A stretch of DNA of 64,000 bases from SAR116 cluster bacterium AG-426-I14 (GTDB lineage Bacteria; Pseudomonadota; Alphaproteobacteria; Puniceispirillales; Marisalimonadaceae), in NCBI GenBank assembly GCA_003210055.1, contig QCNS01000011.1, positions 1 to 64,000 on the forward strand, written 5' to 3'. Both the position numbers and the translations under genes were made by a program. Numbering within the stretch: position 1 is the stretch's first letter; each line of letters opens with the position of its first letter. A model generated the notes under the pieces. That model was not told the DNA's origin and searched no databases. It saw only the letters and a program-made list of their open reading frames with translations. This document shows positions 25,221 to 33,970 of this stretch, piece by piece.

Positions 25221-26303
25221 TTAACAATTATTTAAATTTTTGTACAAGTCATTAATTAGATTAAAGTATAAATTTTTACCTGGTTTGTAAGAAGAGCCCA
25301 ATGGATCTAATATACCTGTTTTTGCTCCTGTATTTTTTGCAATCATATTTATCAGTTTAGGATTAAATTGTGGTTCAGAAAAAATACATTTAATTTTTCT
25401 ATCCTCAACAAGGTCTTGTATTTCTGCAATTTGCTTAGCACCTGGTTGAACATCAGTATTAATTGTTAAAGCTCCAAGAGATTCAACTCCAAATCTTTTC
25501 TCAAAATATTGGTATGCATCATGAAAAGTCACAAAACTTGCTTTTTTATTTATTGATTTATTTATGTCAACAATCATTGCGTCAAGTTTCTTTTGAGTAT
25601 TTTTAGCATTCTGTTTATAAATTTTTGCATTTTTGGGATCTAATTCTGAAAGTTCATGCTCCACTTCCTCTACAATTTTTTTTGCATTAACAGGATCTAG
25701 CCATATATGCACATCAAACTCACCGTGGGCATGAGCATGACCATGCTTGTCATGATCGTCGTGCTTATCATGCTTATCTTCTTTATGACCATGCTTGTCA
25801 TGATCGTCGTGCTTATCATGCTTATCTTCTTTATGACCATGCTTGTCATGATCGTCGTGCTTATCATGCTTATCTTCTTTATGACCATGCTTGTCATGAT
25901 CGTCGTGATCATCATGTCCACCATAAATATTTTTTTCGCGAAATTTAAGTATTTCTAAACTACTTAAGTCCATTAAATGAACAACTTTAGCTTTTTTTGG
26001 AATAGATTTAAGAGGCTTTTCCAAAAAACTTTCTAAATCCTTATCAATCCAAAATATCACATCTGCATTTTGAAGCATTTTTGCATGAGATGGTTTTAAG
26101 GTAAAACTATGGGGAGATGCAGTTCCCTCTAAGATAAGATTTAACTTTCCTGTATCACCCATGACATTTGATATGAGAGAATGTAGAGGCTGAATTGTTG
26201 TGACAACTTTAATTTCAGCAAAAACATTAAAGCTAAAACCTGAAAATAGCAAAGTTGAAAGAAAAAATTTCAAAAAATTTTTTATTTTAATTGACTTAAA
26301 CAT
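25221..26303 (-). CDS. znuA: Zinc ABC transporter substrate-binding protein ZnuA
   Basis: Periplasmic cluster A-I metal-binding protein of 360 residues, with a signal peptide (about 1-29), LHSLISNVMGD with the first His ligand, an exceptional His/Asp/Lys loop (about 125-195) made of three perfect 16-residue repeats, GEFDVHIWLDP with a further ligand, and FVTFHDAYQYF and IFSEPQFNP in the C-lobe. It delivers zinc to ZnuBC. The charged loop is longer than usual and probably helps capture zinc. First gene of a minus-strand operon running into zur and cobW; a Zur-like box lies in the divergent promoter region. Confidence 0.9.
   Translation of the reverse strand: MFKSIKIKNFLKFFLSTLLFSGFSFNVFAEIKVVTTIQPLHSLISNVMGDTGKLNLILEGTASPHSFTLKPSHAKMLQNADVIFWIDKDLESFLEKPLKSIPKKAKVVHLMDLSSLEILKFREKNIYGGHDDHDDHDKHGHKEDKHDKHDDHDKHGHKEDKHDKHDDHDKHGHKEDKHDKHDDHDKHGHAHAHGEFDVHIWLDPVNAKKIVEEVEHELSELDPKNAKIYKQNAKNTQKKLDAMIVDINKSINKKASFVTFHDAYQYFEKRFGVESLGALTINTDVQPGAKQIAEIQDLVEDRKIKCIFSEPQFNPKLINMIAKNTGAKTGILDPLGSSYKPGKNLYFNLINDLYKNLNNC
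25739..25907. repeat. 48-bp tandem repeat in znuA
   Basis: Three exact 48-base units begin at 25739, 25787 and 25835, followed by a partial fourth (25883 to about 25907). They encode the repeated HDKHGHKEDKHDKHDD block of the ZnuA His-rich loop. No base differs between the full units, which suggests recent slippage expansion. Confidence 0.9.
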
Positions 26304-26359
26304 GCATCACCATCTTATTATTAAATTAAATACGAATTAACTAACACAACTTATCGTAA

Positions 26360-26374
26360 TGTTATATTATTACA
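26360..26374. promoter_or_regulatory. Zur-like operator in the znuA/znuC divergent promoter
   Basis: Palindrome TGTTA-TATTA-TTACA within AATGTTATATTATTACATT (26358-26376). It lies 56 bases from the znuA start and 34 bases from the znuC start, so one site could control both directions. It shares its half-sites with the boxes at 21828 and 31772. Confidence 0.72.
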
Positions 26375-26408
26375 TTTACATTATAAAAAAAAACATGGCA
26401 ACAAATAA

Positions 26409-27149
26409 ATGAAAAAAAATATTCCATTAGTTAAACTTAATAATTCTGGGGTTTTAAGAGAAAAAAAATGGCTTGTTAAAGGTATATCTTTAGAAATTTA
26501 CAGAGAACAAATTGTTACACTAATTGGCCCAAATGGTTCTGGTAAAACTACTACAGCTAAAATTATTTTGAAAATAATTGAACCAAATGAAGGAAAAGTT
26601 GAATTAAACACTAAAAAAATAGCTTATGTCCCTCAAAAAATAAATATTGATTGGGCAATACCATTAAGAGTAATTGATTTTATGAATATTACTTCAAAAC
26701 TAAATGTTTCTTCTATTATGGATAATTTAAAATTAACAGGTGTTGATCATTTACTTTACAAAGATTTAATCAATCTATCTGGAGGTGAATTTCAAAGAGT
26801 AATGATTGCTAGAGCCATAGCAAAGAGACCTGAACTATTGATTTTGGATGAACCTGTCCAAGGTGTAGATTTTAATGGTGAAATAAAGCTTTATAACTTG
26901 ATTAAAAATATTTCGAACAATTTAAAATGCGGTATTTTGTTAATATCTCATGATATTCATTTTGTCATGTCATCAACAGATCATGTATTATGCCTTAATG
27001 GTCATGTTTGTTGTTCGGGGACACCTCAGGATGTAGCAAAAAATCCTTCATATATAGAATTGTTTGGAGAACAAGCTGCATCGTCTATTGCTTTGTACAA
27101 ACACAATCATGATCATACACACAATCAAGATGGGAGTATAAAAACTTGA
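26409..27149 (+). CDS. znuC: Zinc ABC transporter ATPase ZnuC
   Basis: A 246-residue ATPase with Walker A GPNGSGKTTT, signature NLSGGEFQRVMIARA, Walker B LLILDEPVQGVD and the switch His in LLISHDIHFV. The C-terminal tail is His-rich (KHNHDHTHNQDG), as often seen in ZnuC. Family length and the GEFQRVMIARA signature are typical of metal importers. It overlaps znuB by 4 bases. Divergent from znuA across a Zur-like box. Confidence 0.9.
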   Translation: MKKNIPLVKLNNSGVLREKKWLVKGISLEIYREQIVTLIGPNGSGKTTTAKIILKIIEPNEGKVELNTKKIAYVPQKINIDWAIPLRVIDFMNITSKLNVSSIMDNLKLTGVDHLLYKDLINLSGGEFQRVMIARAIAKRPELLILDEPVQGVDFNGEIKLYNLIKNISNNLKCGILLISHDIHFVMSSTDHVLCLNGHVCCSGTPQDVAKNPSYIELFGEQAASSIALYKHNHDHTHNQDGSIKT

Positions 27150-27949
27150 TTTTTGATGATTTTTTCATGAGAGCGTTAATAGCTGGAATTGGTATGGCAA
27201 TCGTTGCAGGACCGTTGGGTTGTTTTGTCATTTGGCGAAGATTAGCTTATTTTGGCGATACACTTGCTCATTCTGGGTTACTTGGTGTTACATTAGGATT
27301 TGTTCTAAATATTGATTTATCTTTTTCAGTATTTGTAATATCTGGTATTATTGCGTTACTTCTTTTGGTTCTTCAAAAAAAAACAAAATTGGCTGGTGAT
27401 TCATTATTAGGTTTGTTAGCACATTCATCTCTTGCAATTGGACTTGTAATTATAGCTATTCTTACAACAATTCGTTTTGATTTAATGGGATTATTACTTG
27501 GAGATATTCTCTCTGTTTCAATGAATGATATTTTAATAATTTGGATTGGAGGCGGAATATTACTATTAGTATTATTTTTTATTTGGAAGTCATTATTTGC
27601 TGCAACAATAAGTTACGATTTAGCAAAAGCAGAGAAAATGAGTCCTGAAATATCAAATTATATTTTTACAATTCTTTTAGCTGGTATTATTGCTATATCA
27701 ATTAAAATGATTGGCGTTTTGCTTATTACTGGCTTGCTCTTAATACCACCAGCAATGTCAAGAAATTTTAGTAATAGCCCAACAAAAATGGTTATATTTT
27801 CAATAATTGGAGGTACTTTTTCTGTTATTCTTGGATTGTATTGTTCTTTATATTTAAATACGCCTTCTGGACCAAGCATTATAGTTGCTGCAATGATGTT
27901 ATTTATATTATCTCTATTTTTTAAAAAAGGATTGAATATTGTTAATTGA
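27146..27949 (+). CDS. znuB: Zinc ABC transporter permease ZnuB
   Basis: ABC-3 family permease of 267 residues with about eight TM helices. The N-terminus MIFDDFFMRALIAGIGMAIV followed by GPLGCFVIWRRLAYFGDTLAHSGLLGV is highly typical of ZnuB. The start is TTG at 27146, overlapping the znuC stop; the family N-terminus includes these residues, so a later ATG at 27170 is less likely. Forms the membrane channel for zinc delivered by ZnuA. Confidence 0.9.
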   Translation: MIFDDFFMRALIAGIGMAIVAGPLGCFVIWRRLAYFGDTLAHSGLLGVTLGFVLNIDLSFSVFVISGIIALLLLVLQKKTKLAGDSLLGLLAHSSLAIGLVIIAILTTIRFDLMGLLLGDILSVSMNDILIIWIGGGILLLVLFFIWKSLFAATISYDLAKAEKMSPEISNYIFTILLAGIIAISIKMIGVLLITGLLLIPPAMSRNFSNSPTKMVIFSIIGGTFSVILGLYCSLYLNTPSGPSIIVAAMMLFILSLFFKKGLNIVN

Positions 27950-27978
27950 AAATAATTTTGATAAAGTTAGTCATTAAT

Positions 27979-28374
27979 ATGAATTTACAATTATCAAATA
28001 ATGAAAAAATAGTACATGCTGTCTTAGAAAAGTCTTCTAAACCATTAAAGGCATATAGTATACTTTTTGAAATTCAAAAAAAAGGAATTAAATCCCCTAC
28101 TCAAGTTTATAGAGCTCTAGATAGGTTAATTGAAATTGGAAAAGTTCATAAAATTAAAAGTAAAAATTCTTATATCGCTTGTAAAAACGAAAAGTGTATT
28201 AATAAATCATCTACTACGTTCTTAATCTGTAATTTATGTGAAAAAATAACAGAAATTGAAGAAGAGACAATTTCTAAACATTTTTCTTCTATATGTAATC
28301 AGTTAAGTAGCAAATATTCAAATCATAGCTTAGAAATATTTGGAACTTGTGTTTCATGCAATAAAAACAGTTAA
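27979..28374 (+). CDS. Second Fur/Zur-family regulator
   Basis: A 131-residue Fur-family protein from the ATG at 27979; a longer frame from 27946 adds an untypical N-terminus. The winged helix (KAYSILFEIQKKGIKSPTQVYRALDRL) resembles that of the Zur at 24837. The structural site C84, C87, C124, C127 is kept, but positions matching sensing His residues of the first Zur (H67, H86, H114) are occupied by KNEKC, Ile and Phe. It lies between znuB and a second cobW, so its role is in zinc control, possibly with altered metal sensing. Confidence 0.75.
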   Translation: MNLQLSNNEKIVHAVLEKSSKPLKAYSILFEIQKKGIKSPTQVYRALDRLIEIGKVHKIKSKNSYIACKNEKCINKSSTTFLICNLCEKITEIEEETISKHFSSICNQLSSKYSNHSLEIFGTCVSCNKNS

Positions 28375-28441
28375 ATAAAAATAATTACTTAAATAAATTT
28401 ATAAATATTTTGCATATCAAAAATAAAACCTTAGTTAAAAA

Positions 28442-29464
28442 ATGAATGAAAATTTAATTCCAATCAATATAATTTCTGGTTTTCTAGGAAGTGGCAAGAC
28501 TACTCTATTAACTGAAGTTTTAAAAAATAAAAGTCTAAAAAATACAGCTGTTATAATAAATGAATTTGGCGAAGTTAGTTTAGATCATCTTTTAGTTAGA
28601 CATACTAGGGAAAATATAATTGAGTTACAAAATGGTTGTATTTGCTGCTCTATTCAGAATGATTTAAGAAATACATTACTTGAACTCTTCTATAAAACAA
28701 CAAGTAGGAATAGCAAAACAGTTGATAGAATTATCATAGAAACAACTGGTTTGGCAGACCCATTGCCAATAAGTAATACTCTTCTGAATTGTAATGAACT
28801 TCAAAAAATTTATCGTCTAGAAAATTTAATAACTGTTGTTGATGGCATAAATGGACTTCACACCTTAAAAAATCAAAAAGAAGCTATAAGACAAGTTTTT
28901 TTAGCTAGTGTTATTGTTTTAAGTAAAATTGATTTATTAAAAAATGATGATAAAAAAAAATTAACTGACTCTATAAAAGCTATTAATTCAAAGTCTGACT
29001 TAATTATGAGTAGTCATGGTAAAGTCCCTCTTCCAGTTCTATTCAGTCCTAAAAAAATAAATATTAATAAAGTTTCATGGGATTTAAATAATCTATTAAA
29101 AGAAACAATTAATTCTCATGACTATAATTCTGATGATTTAAATAGACATGATAATAAAATCTACTCTTTTACAATGACAAGAGACAGTCCAATAAATGAA
29201 AAATCTTTCGATTTTTTTATAAAAACCTTAGAAAAAGAAATGGGACCGTACCTATTGAGAGTTAAAGGAATTATTAATATTTCTGGTATTAATCGACCAG
29301 CTATTATTCATGGATCTCAAAAAATACTGCATCCAGTTGATTGGTTAAATAAATGGCCATCAAAAGATAAAAGAACACGAATAATATTTATAACTTTTAA
29401 CATTAAAAAAACTCAATTTAGTGGATTTTGTGAATCCATACTTGGTTTAAAAGAAGTAATTTAA
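28442..29464 (+). CDS. Second CobW/COG0523 GTPase
   Basis: G3E GTPase of 340 residues with Walker A GFLGSGKTT, metal motif NGCICCSIQNDL, ETTGLADPLPI, SKIDLLKN and a CobW C-terminal domain (YLLRVKGIINI, IIHGSQKILHP). It lacks the long His/Asp cluster of the paralogue at 23852, having only short HD pairs near residues 225-238. Last gene of the znuC-znuB-regulator-cobW series, so a zinc-starvation metallochaperone is likely. The two paralogues may serve different clients. Confidence 0.82.
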   Translation: MNENLIPINIISGFLGSGKTTLLTEVLKNKSLKNTAVIINEFGEVSLDHLLVRHTRENIIELQNGCICCSIQNDLRNTLLELFYKTTSRNSKTVDRIIIETTGLADPLPISNTLLNCNELQKIYRLENLITVVDGINGLHTLKNQKEAIRQVFLASVIVLSKIDLLKNDDKKKLTDSIKAINSKSDLIMSSHGKVPLPVLFSPKKININKVSWDLNNLLKETINSHDYNSDDLNRHDNKIYSFTMTRDSPINEKSFDFFIKTLEKEMGPYLLRVKGIINISGINRPAIIHGSQKILHPVDWLNKWPSKDKRTRIIFITFNIKKTQFSGFCESILGLKEVI

Positions 29465-29503
29465 TTTTTTATTTTAAAACATTATTTTAAATTGAAATAA
29501 ATC

Positions 29504-30301
29504 TTAACCTCTTGGTCTTGATGAATAAGAACAACCTCCGTCAACAACAAGGTTTTGTCCAGTAATATATTTTGACCAATTTGATGAGAGATACACTACG
29601 GCTTTTCCTATATCCCAAGCATTCCCCTCTATTTCAAGTAGAGAAGCACGTTTTCTAATGCTTCGAAGTTCTTCAGACATTCCTTTTGAATAAACCATTG
29701 GTGTGTAAACAGGACCTGGTAAAACACAATTAACTCTTATTCCATTTTTACCATGATCTACAGCCATTGCTTTAGTAAGAGAAATTACAGCTCCTTTTGA
29801 TGCAGAATAAACAGTATAACCCTTTGGTCTAGTAGCAGATATAGAAGAAATATTAATTATTGAACCTCCTTGTCCAGAATTAATCATTTCAGGAATGGCA
29901 TATTTAGACATAAGAAAAATAGGTTTCAAGTTAATATCCATTACACGATCCCAGTATTCCTCGCTCTCTTTTACAACGGATAATCTACTATCTATACCAA
30001 TGTTATTATCAAGTATATCGAGTCTACCCCAAGTTTTTATACTTAAATTTACAACTTTTTTACATTCGCTAGCTATCGTTAGGTCTCCCCCAACACTTAT
30101 AGCCACACCATTTTTCTCTCTGATTATATCAACTGTTTGATTAGCTGATTTTTCATTTTTATCAACTACAAGTACTTTGCAACCTGCCTCTGCTAATAAA
30201 ATTGCTGCTGCTCTTCCATTTCCAATTTCTTCGTTAGCAGAACCTCCACCTGCTACTATTGCCACTTTATTTATTAAACCTAAATCAAGATTGTCATACA
30301 T
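29504..30301 (-). CDS. Short-chain dehydrogenase/reductase
   Basis: Classical SDR of 265 residues. The NAD(P) site is the variant GGGSANEEIGNGRA near residues 18-31, wider than the usual GxxxGxG, with the NN(I)G segment at about 99-102, catalytic S152/S153, Y165 and K169 in YSASK, and a C-terminal LVVDGGCSYSS typical of the FabG-like branch. Substrate unknown. It separates two parts of the metal island and is on the opposite strand to its cobW neighbour. Confidence 0.78.
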   Translation of the reverse strand: MYDNLDLGLINKVAIVAGGGSANEEIGNGRAAAILLAEAGCKVLVVDKNEKSANQTVDIIREKNGVAISVGGDLTIASECKKVVNLSIKTWGRLDILDNNIGIDSRLSVVKESEEYWDRVMDINLKPIFLMSKYAIPEMINSGQGGSIINISSISATRPKGYTVYSASKGAVISLTKAMAVDHGKNGIRVNCVLPGPVYTPMVYSKGMSEELRSIRKRASLLEIEGNAWDIGKAVVYLSSNWSKYITGQNLVVDGGCSYSSRPRG

Positions 30302-30360
30302 GTTAATTCACTACAAAAAGAAAATTTCAAAATACAATTTCTTATATTTTATGTAAATTA

Positions 30361-31569
30361 TTATAAACTTTCAGTAATTTTTTTAAAAGTTGAAAACATT
30401 AACTCTTCTGTTTGAATATTTATAGGATCGGCAGCAGAAGAAAGTCTTACAATTGTTAATTCTTTTTTAGGATTTATCCATATATTTTGACCATGAATTC
30501 CAATTGCACAATACTCATTATCATCAAAACCTGTTTGATACCATTTAGACCTATAATTACCATTGGGAAATCTCTTTAAATCGTCTTGATTAAGATAACA
30601 ACTGTTATCACTAAAATTTATGAAATCATTAATCCATGACGCTGGAATTATTTGACCATTATCGTTACTACCTTCACATCTAACTAATTCAGCTATTAAT
30701 AATAAATCATATGGAGATACACTTACCCCTCCTGCAGATCTTGAAGCACCCCATTTGTCTAGAGTTACATTTGCATCATGAATAGTTCCAGAAGGTTGAA
30801 ATAAAAAATTAGACATTAAATTATAAAATTTTTTTTTAGATACTTTTTCTATTATCCAACCAAGTAAATCGGTATTTGGAGAACAATAATGATATTTTGT
30901 TCCATGAGCTAATTTTGAAACAGGCATATTAGTTAAGAAGTCATACAAACCATTGAAGTTATCTTTAAAATCATTTTCAGGCAAATCCCAACCTGTAGAA
31001 AACCTATATTTTTTAAAAATCTCTGCTTTACCTGTATAATCTTCAACAAAGTTTGATGAAACATTCATATCAAGAACATTCCTTATAGTTGCCTCTTCAT
31101 ATGCTGTCCCTTTTGTTTCAGGAATAATAGTTGATACTGTTTGATCTAATGAAAATAATTTTTGGTGAAATAAAATACCTGTCAAAAGCGATGTTAATGA
31201 TTTTGAAATAGAAAAAATTATGTGCGGTGTGTATTTTAAAGTAAAGTTTGCAAAATACTCAAAAATGAGAATGCCTTTATGCAATATTAGAAATGCGTCT
31301 GTGTCACAATATTTAAGTATGTCCTTGAATTTATAGCTAGTGTCGTTATGAACGATCTTCATATCATTAAAATCAATTAATTTTTTTTTAAACATTAATT
31401 CACTAGTTTTATTGGTATCAATTTTGGCAGTTGGAATTAAACTTCTAACATTAACAAAAGACCATGATGTATAAGGATATTTTCTCCAATTACCAAGATT
31501 TACTTGATAATTTTCTGGCGGAGGACTTCCAACCATAATGTTACTAATATTTAATTTAGTTTTATTCAA
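30361..31569 (-). CDS. Serine hydrolase of the class C beta-lactamase family
   Basis: A 402-residue enzyme with the penicillin-binding/beta-lactamase fold. The SxxK nucleophile motif is S120-I-S-K123 in FSISKSLTSLLTG, the second motif is Y228-C-S230 and the C-terminal HGQNIWI provides the third element. The 6-aminohexanoate-dimer hydrolase and EstB-type esterase branches look like this. No signal peptide is evident, which speaks against antibiotic resistance in the periplasm. Substrate unknown. Divergent from the DUF1636 gene with a 221-base AT-rich spacer. Confidence 0.75.
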   Translation of the reverse strand: MNKTKLNISNIMVGSPPPENYQVNLGNWRKYPYTSWSFVNVRSLIPTAKIDTNKTSELMFKKKLIDFNDMKIVHNDTSYKFKDILKYCDTDAFLILHKGILIFEYFANFTLKYTPHIIFSISKSLTSLLTGILFHQKLFSLDQTVSTIIPETKGTAYEEATIRNVLDMNVSSNFVEDYTGKAEIFKKYRFSTGWDLPENDFKDNFNGLYDFLTNMPVSKLAHGTKYHYCSPNTDLLGWIIEKVSKKKFYNLMSNFLFQPSGTIHDANVTLDKWGASRSAGGVSVSPYDLLLIAELVRCEGSNDNGQIIPASWINDFINFSDNSCYLNQDDLKRFPNGNYRSKWYQTGFDDNEYCAIGIHGQNIWINPKKELTIVRLSSAADPINIQTEELMFSTFKKITESL

Positions 31570-31748
31570 TATTTACTCTATTAAATTATCTTTAATTGCA
31601 AATTCTATCAAAATATGATCATAAAACAAATATGTTTGAAAACATTATGTTAAAGAAAATAAATTACAAACTTATTAGAGTTTATATTATCCAATAAAAA
31701 TTAAATTAATAAAAAACCTTATATTCTCTAAATTTTTATATTTTTTTA

Positions 31749-31786
31749 TTGACAATTTTCTTGATTCATTTTGTTATGTTATAACA
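31749..31786 (+). promoter_or_regulatory. Promoter with overlapping Zur-like operator before the DUF1636 gene
   Basis: TTGACA at 31749-31754, a 17-base spacer and TGTTAT at 31772-31777 form a plausible sigma-70 promoter. The palindrome TGTTA-TGTTA-TAACA (31772-31786) overlaps the -10 and ends 4 bases before the ATG at 31791. Its half-sites match the boxes at 21828 and 26360. A repressor bound here would block transcription. Confidence 0.65.
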
Positions 31787-31790
31787 TTAC

Positions 31791-32180
31791 ATGAAAAAAA
31801 TTATATTATCCATATGTTTGGCTTGCAGAGATGGTTGTGAGTATAAGACTGAAAAAAGAGGCGGCAAAAGACTCGCTGATAAAATATTTTATAAATATAA
31901 CAAAAATAATTTTATATTGAGAGGTGTAAACTGTATGAGTCAATGTAAAAGACCATGTGTGATTTCAATAACATCTAAAAATAATTTTACTTATGTATTT
32001 GGTGATATTGTTCCGGATAATGAAAAATATATAGATGATATAAATGAATTTATTTCACTATATGCATCTAATTTAGAAGGATTTGTAAATCGAAGTAATC
32101 GCCCAAAACTTCTTCAATCAAATATTCTTGGTAGGTTCCCTCCTATAAATAGTTCATCATCTTTAGTAAAAATCTTTTAA
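31791..32180 (+). CDS. DUF1636 predicted metal-binding protein
   Basis: A 129-residue soluble protein of the COG5469/DUF1636 type. It has an N-terminal CLACRDGCEYKT and a central GVNCMSQCKRPC, a set of cysteines arranged like a thioredoxin-like [2Fe-2S] or metal site. Members are often found beside cobalamin or metal transport genes, and this one heads a FecBCD-type transporter operon. The start directly follows the Zur-like box, so the mRNA would have almost no leader. Confidence 0.75.
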   Translation: MKKIILSICLACRDGCEYKTEKRGGKRLADKIFYKYNKNNFILRGVNCMSQCKRPCVISITSKNNFTYVFGDIVPDNEKYIDDINEFISLYASNLEGFVNRSNRPKLLQSNILGRFPPINSSSSLVKIF

Positions 32181-32195
32181 AAAATAAATAATTTT

Positions 32196-32972
32196 ATGAA
32201 AGCAAATCTCTCAGTTAAAAAAGTTAGTTGGATTGCCCCTAAAACGAATAAAAAAATTCTTAATAAAATTAGCTTTGAATTAAAGCCAGGAAGAATTGTT
32301 GGAATTGTAGGACCTAATGGAGCAGGTAAATCCTCACTTTTAAAGCTAATTTATAGATATCAACTTCCTTCAACTGGGGTTGTAGAACTTAATGGGAATA
32401 ACATTTGGAATTTATCAGCTAATAAAGTTGCCTGTAATATTGCGGCAGTTTTACAAGAGCGCCCGTCCGATTTTGCACTTACAGTTAGTGAAATTATTTC
32501 TCTTGGTAGAATTCCATATTGGAAGTCTTTTGGCAAAAAAAACATTAAACAAGACCAAAAAATAATTAGAGATGTAATGGAGCAACTATCACTTTTAAAA
32601 TTAAAAGATCGACAATTGAACACTTTATCTGGAGGAGAATGTCAAAGAGTGATGATTGGAAGAGCTCTTGCACAGGAACCAAGTCTTTTGGTGCTTGATG
32701 AACCCACAAATCATTTAGATATTAAACATCAACTTGAAGTGCTCTCTATTATTAAAAGCTTATCAGTAAGTATTATTATATCACTTCATGATTTAAATAT
32801 GGCTTCATCATTTTGTGATGACATTCTTCTTTTAAAAGAAGGAAATTCTCTGGGCTTTGGAAAACCAGATAAAATATTTTCTGTATCTAGAATATCAGAT
32901 GCATTCAGTGTCAAGACAAGAAAAGAACTTTTAGTCCCAAGTAATTCAAGTCAACTTACGTTTCAATTATAA
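32196..32972 (+). CDS. FecE/BtuD-type ABC transporter ATPase
   Basis: A 258-residue ATPase with Walker A GPNGAGKSS, signature TLSGGECQRVMIGRA, Walker B LLVLDEPTNHLD and SLHDLNMA as switch region. This combination is typical of importers for corrinoids, haem and ferric siderophores. It is 15 bases after the DUF1636 gene and 15 bases before the binding-protein gene. The substrate depends on the binding protein; zinc-regulated expression is suggested by the operator upstream. Confidence 0.82.
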   Translation: MKANLSVKKVSWIAPKTNKKILNKISFELKPGRIVGIVGPNGAGKSSLLKLIYRYQLPSTGVVELNGNNIWNLSANKVACNIAAVLQERPSDFALTVSEIISLGRIPYWKSFGKKNIKQDQKIIRDVMEQLSLLKLKDRQLNTLSGGECQRVMIGRALAQEPSLLVLDEPTNHLDIKHQLEVLSIIKSLSVSIIISLHDLNMASSFCDDILLLKEGNSLGFGKPDKIFSVSRISDAFSVKTRKELLVPSNSSQLTFQL

Positions 32973-32987
32973 AGAAAGGATATATTT

Positions 32988-33941
32988 ATGAAAATTACAA
33001 AATTAATTAAAACGACTTTTATAAGTTTAATTACTATAATTACCTTTACTCAAACTACTCTTGCACAAAAAAACATTCAAAGTTGTAACAGAACTGTAAG
33101 TTTTAATAAACCACCCGAAAGAGCTATTTCAAATGATGTAAATCTTACAGAAATGATGTTAGTTCTTGGTCTTACAGATAAAATGGTAGGATATACTGGA
33201 ATTTCAGGATGGAAAACACTAGACAAAGAAATGCGTTCAGGTGTCAAGAAACTACCCGAATTATCTAAAAAATACCCTTCTAAAGAAGTGTTAGTTGGAG
33301 CCGATGCAGATTTTTTCTTTGCTGGTTGGAATTATGGCATGAAAGTCGGAGGTGAAGTAACGCCTGAAACATTAGAACCATTTGGTATAAAAGTATATGA
33401 ACTCACTGAAAGCTGTATACACATAATGAAGAAAAATAAAGTAACTATGGAAGATATGTATAATGATATATTAAATTTAGGAGTTATCTTTAATGTTGAA
33501 CAGCGAGCTAAAAATTTAGTTAATAAATATAAAAAAGAGATAGCAAGTATAACTTCTCAAAGTCAAAAATCGATACCATTAAAAGTTTTTGTTTATGACA
33601 GCGGAGAAGATAAACCTTTTACAGCCGGGCTTTATGCAATGCCTACCGCTCTTATTGAAGCGGCTGGTGGCAAAAATGTGATGGAAACATTCAAAAAAAG
33701 TTGGGGTACTGTAACGTGGGAAGAGGTTATTGAACGTAATCCTGAAGTAATAGTAATCGTTAACTATGGTAACGTGACAGCAAAACAAAAAAGAAAATTT
33801 ATGATGACAAATCCAGCTTTTGCACAAATAGATGCTGTCAAAAATGATCGTTTTGTAACTTTAGAATACGTAGAAGCCACTCCAGGCCCACGTAATATCA
33901 AAGCAATTAAAAAACTAATGAAAGGTTTTTGGAAGAAATAA
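32988..33941 (+). CDS. FecB/BtuF-type periplasmic binding protein
   Basis: A 317-residue class III binding protein with a signal peptide (about 1-26, ending TTLAQ). Two lobes are joined by a long helix (about 164-185). The start of the first lobe is RAISNDVNLTEMMLVLGLTDKMVGYTG and the second lobe includes VTWEEVIERNPEVIVIVNYG. Family substrates include cobalamin, cobinamide, haem, siderophores and free metals such as cobalt. Neighbouring cob genes favour a corrinoid or cobalt, while the Zur-like box favours zinc or a zincophore. I cannot decide. Confidence 0.8.
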   Translation: MKITKLIKTTFISLITIITFTQTTLAQKNIQSCNRTVSFNKPPERAISNDVNLTEMMLVLGLTDKMVGYTGISGWKTLDKEMRSGVKKLPELSKKYPSKEVLVGADADFFFAGWNYGMKVGGEVTPETLEPFGIKVYELTESCIHIMKKNKVTMEDMYNDILNLGVIFNVEQRAKNLVNKYKKEIASITSQSQKSIPLKVFVYDSGEDKPFTAGLYAMPTALIEAAGGKNVMETFKKSWGTVTWEEVIERNPEVIVIVNYGNVTAKQKRKFMMTNPAFAQIDAVKNDRFVTLEYVEATPGPRNIKAIKKLMKGFWKK

Positions 33942-33970
33942 ACAATTAGAAATATTATAGTCTGCTGGAT

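Noticed and set aside
25739-25907. CRISPR-like repeat array
   Set aside because: Units are directly adjacent without spacers, lie in frame inside znuA and encode His-rich protein.
25697-25958. ORFs rich in Met, Ile and Thr on both strands across the znuA repeat
   Set aside because: They are alternative frames of the 48-bp tandem repeat in znuA; the repetitive proteins carry no family features and overlap a clear gene.
30361-31569. Beta-lactamase resistance gene
   Set aside because: No signal peptide and an esterase-like motif set; better called a serine hydrolase of the same fold.
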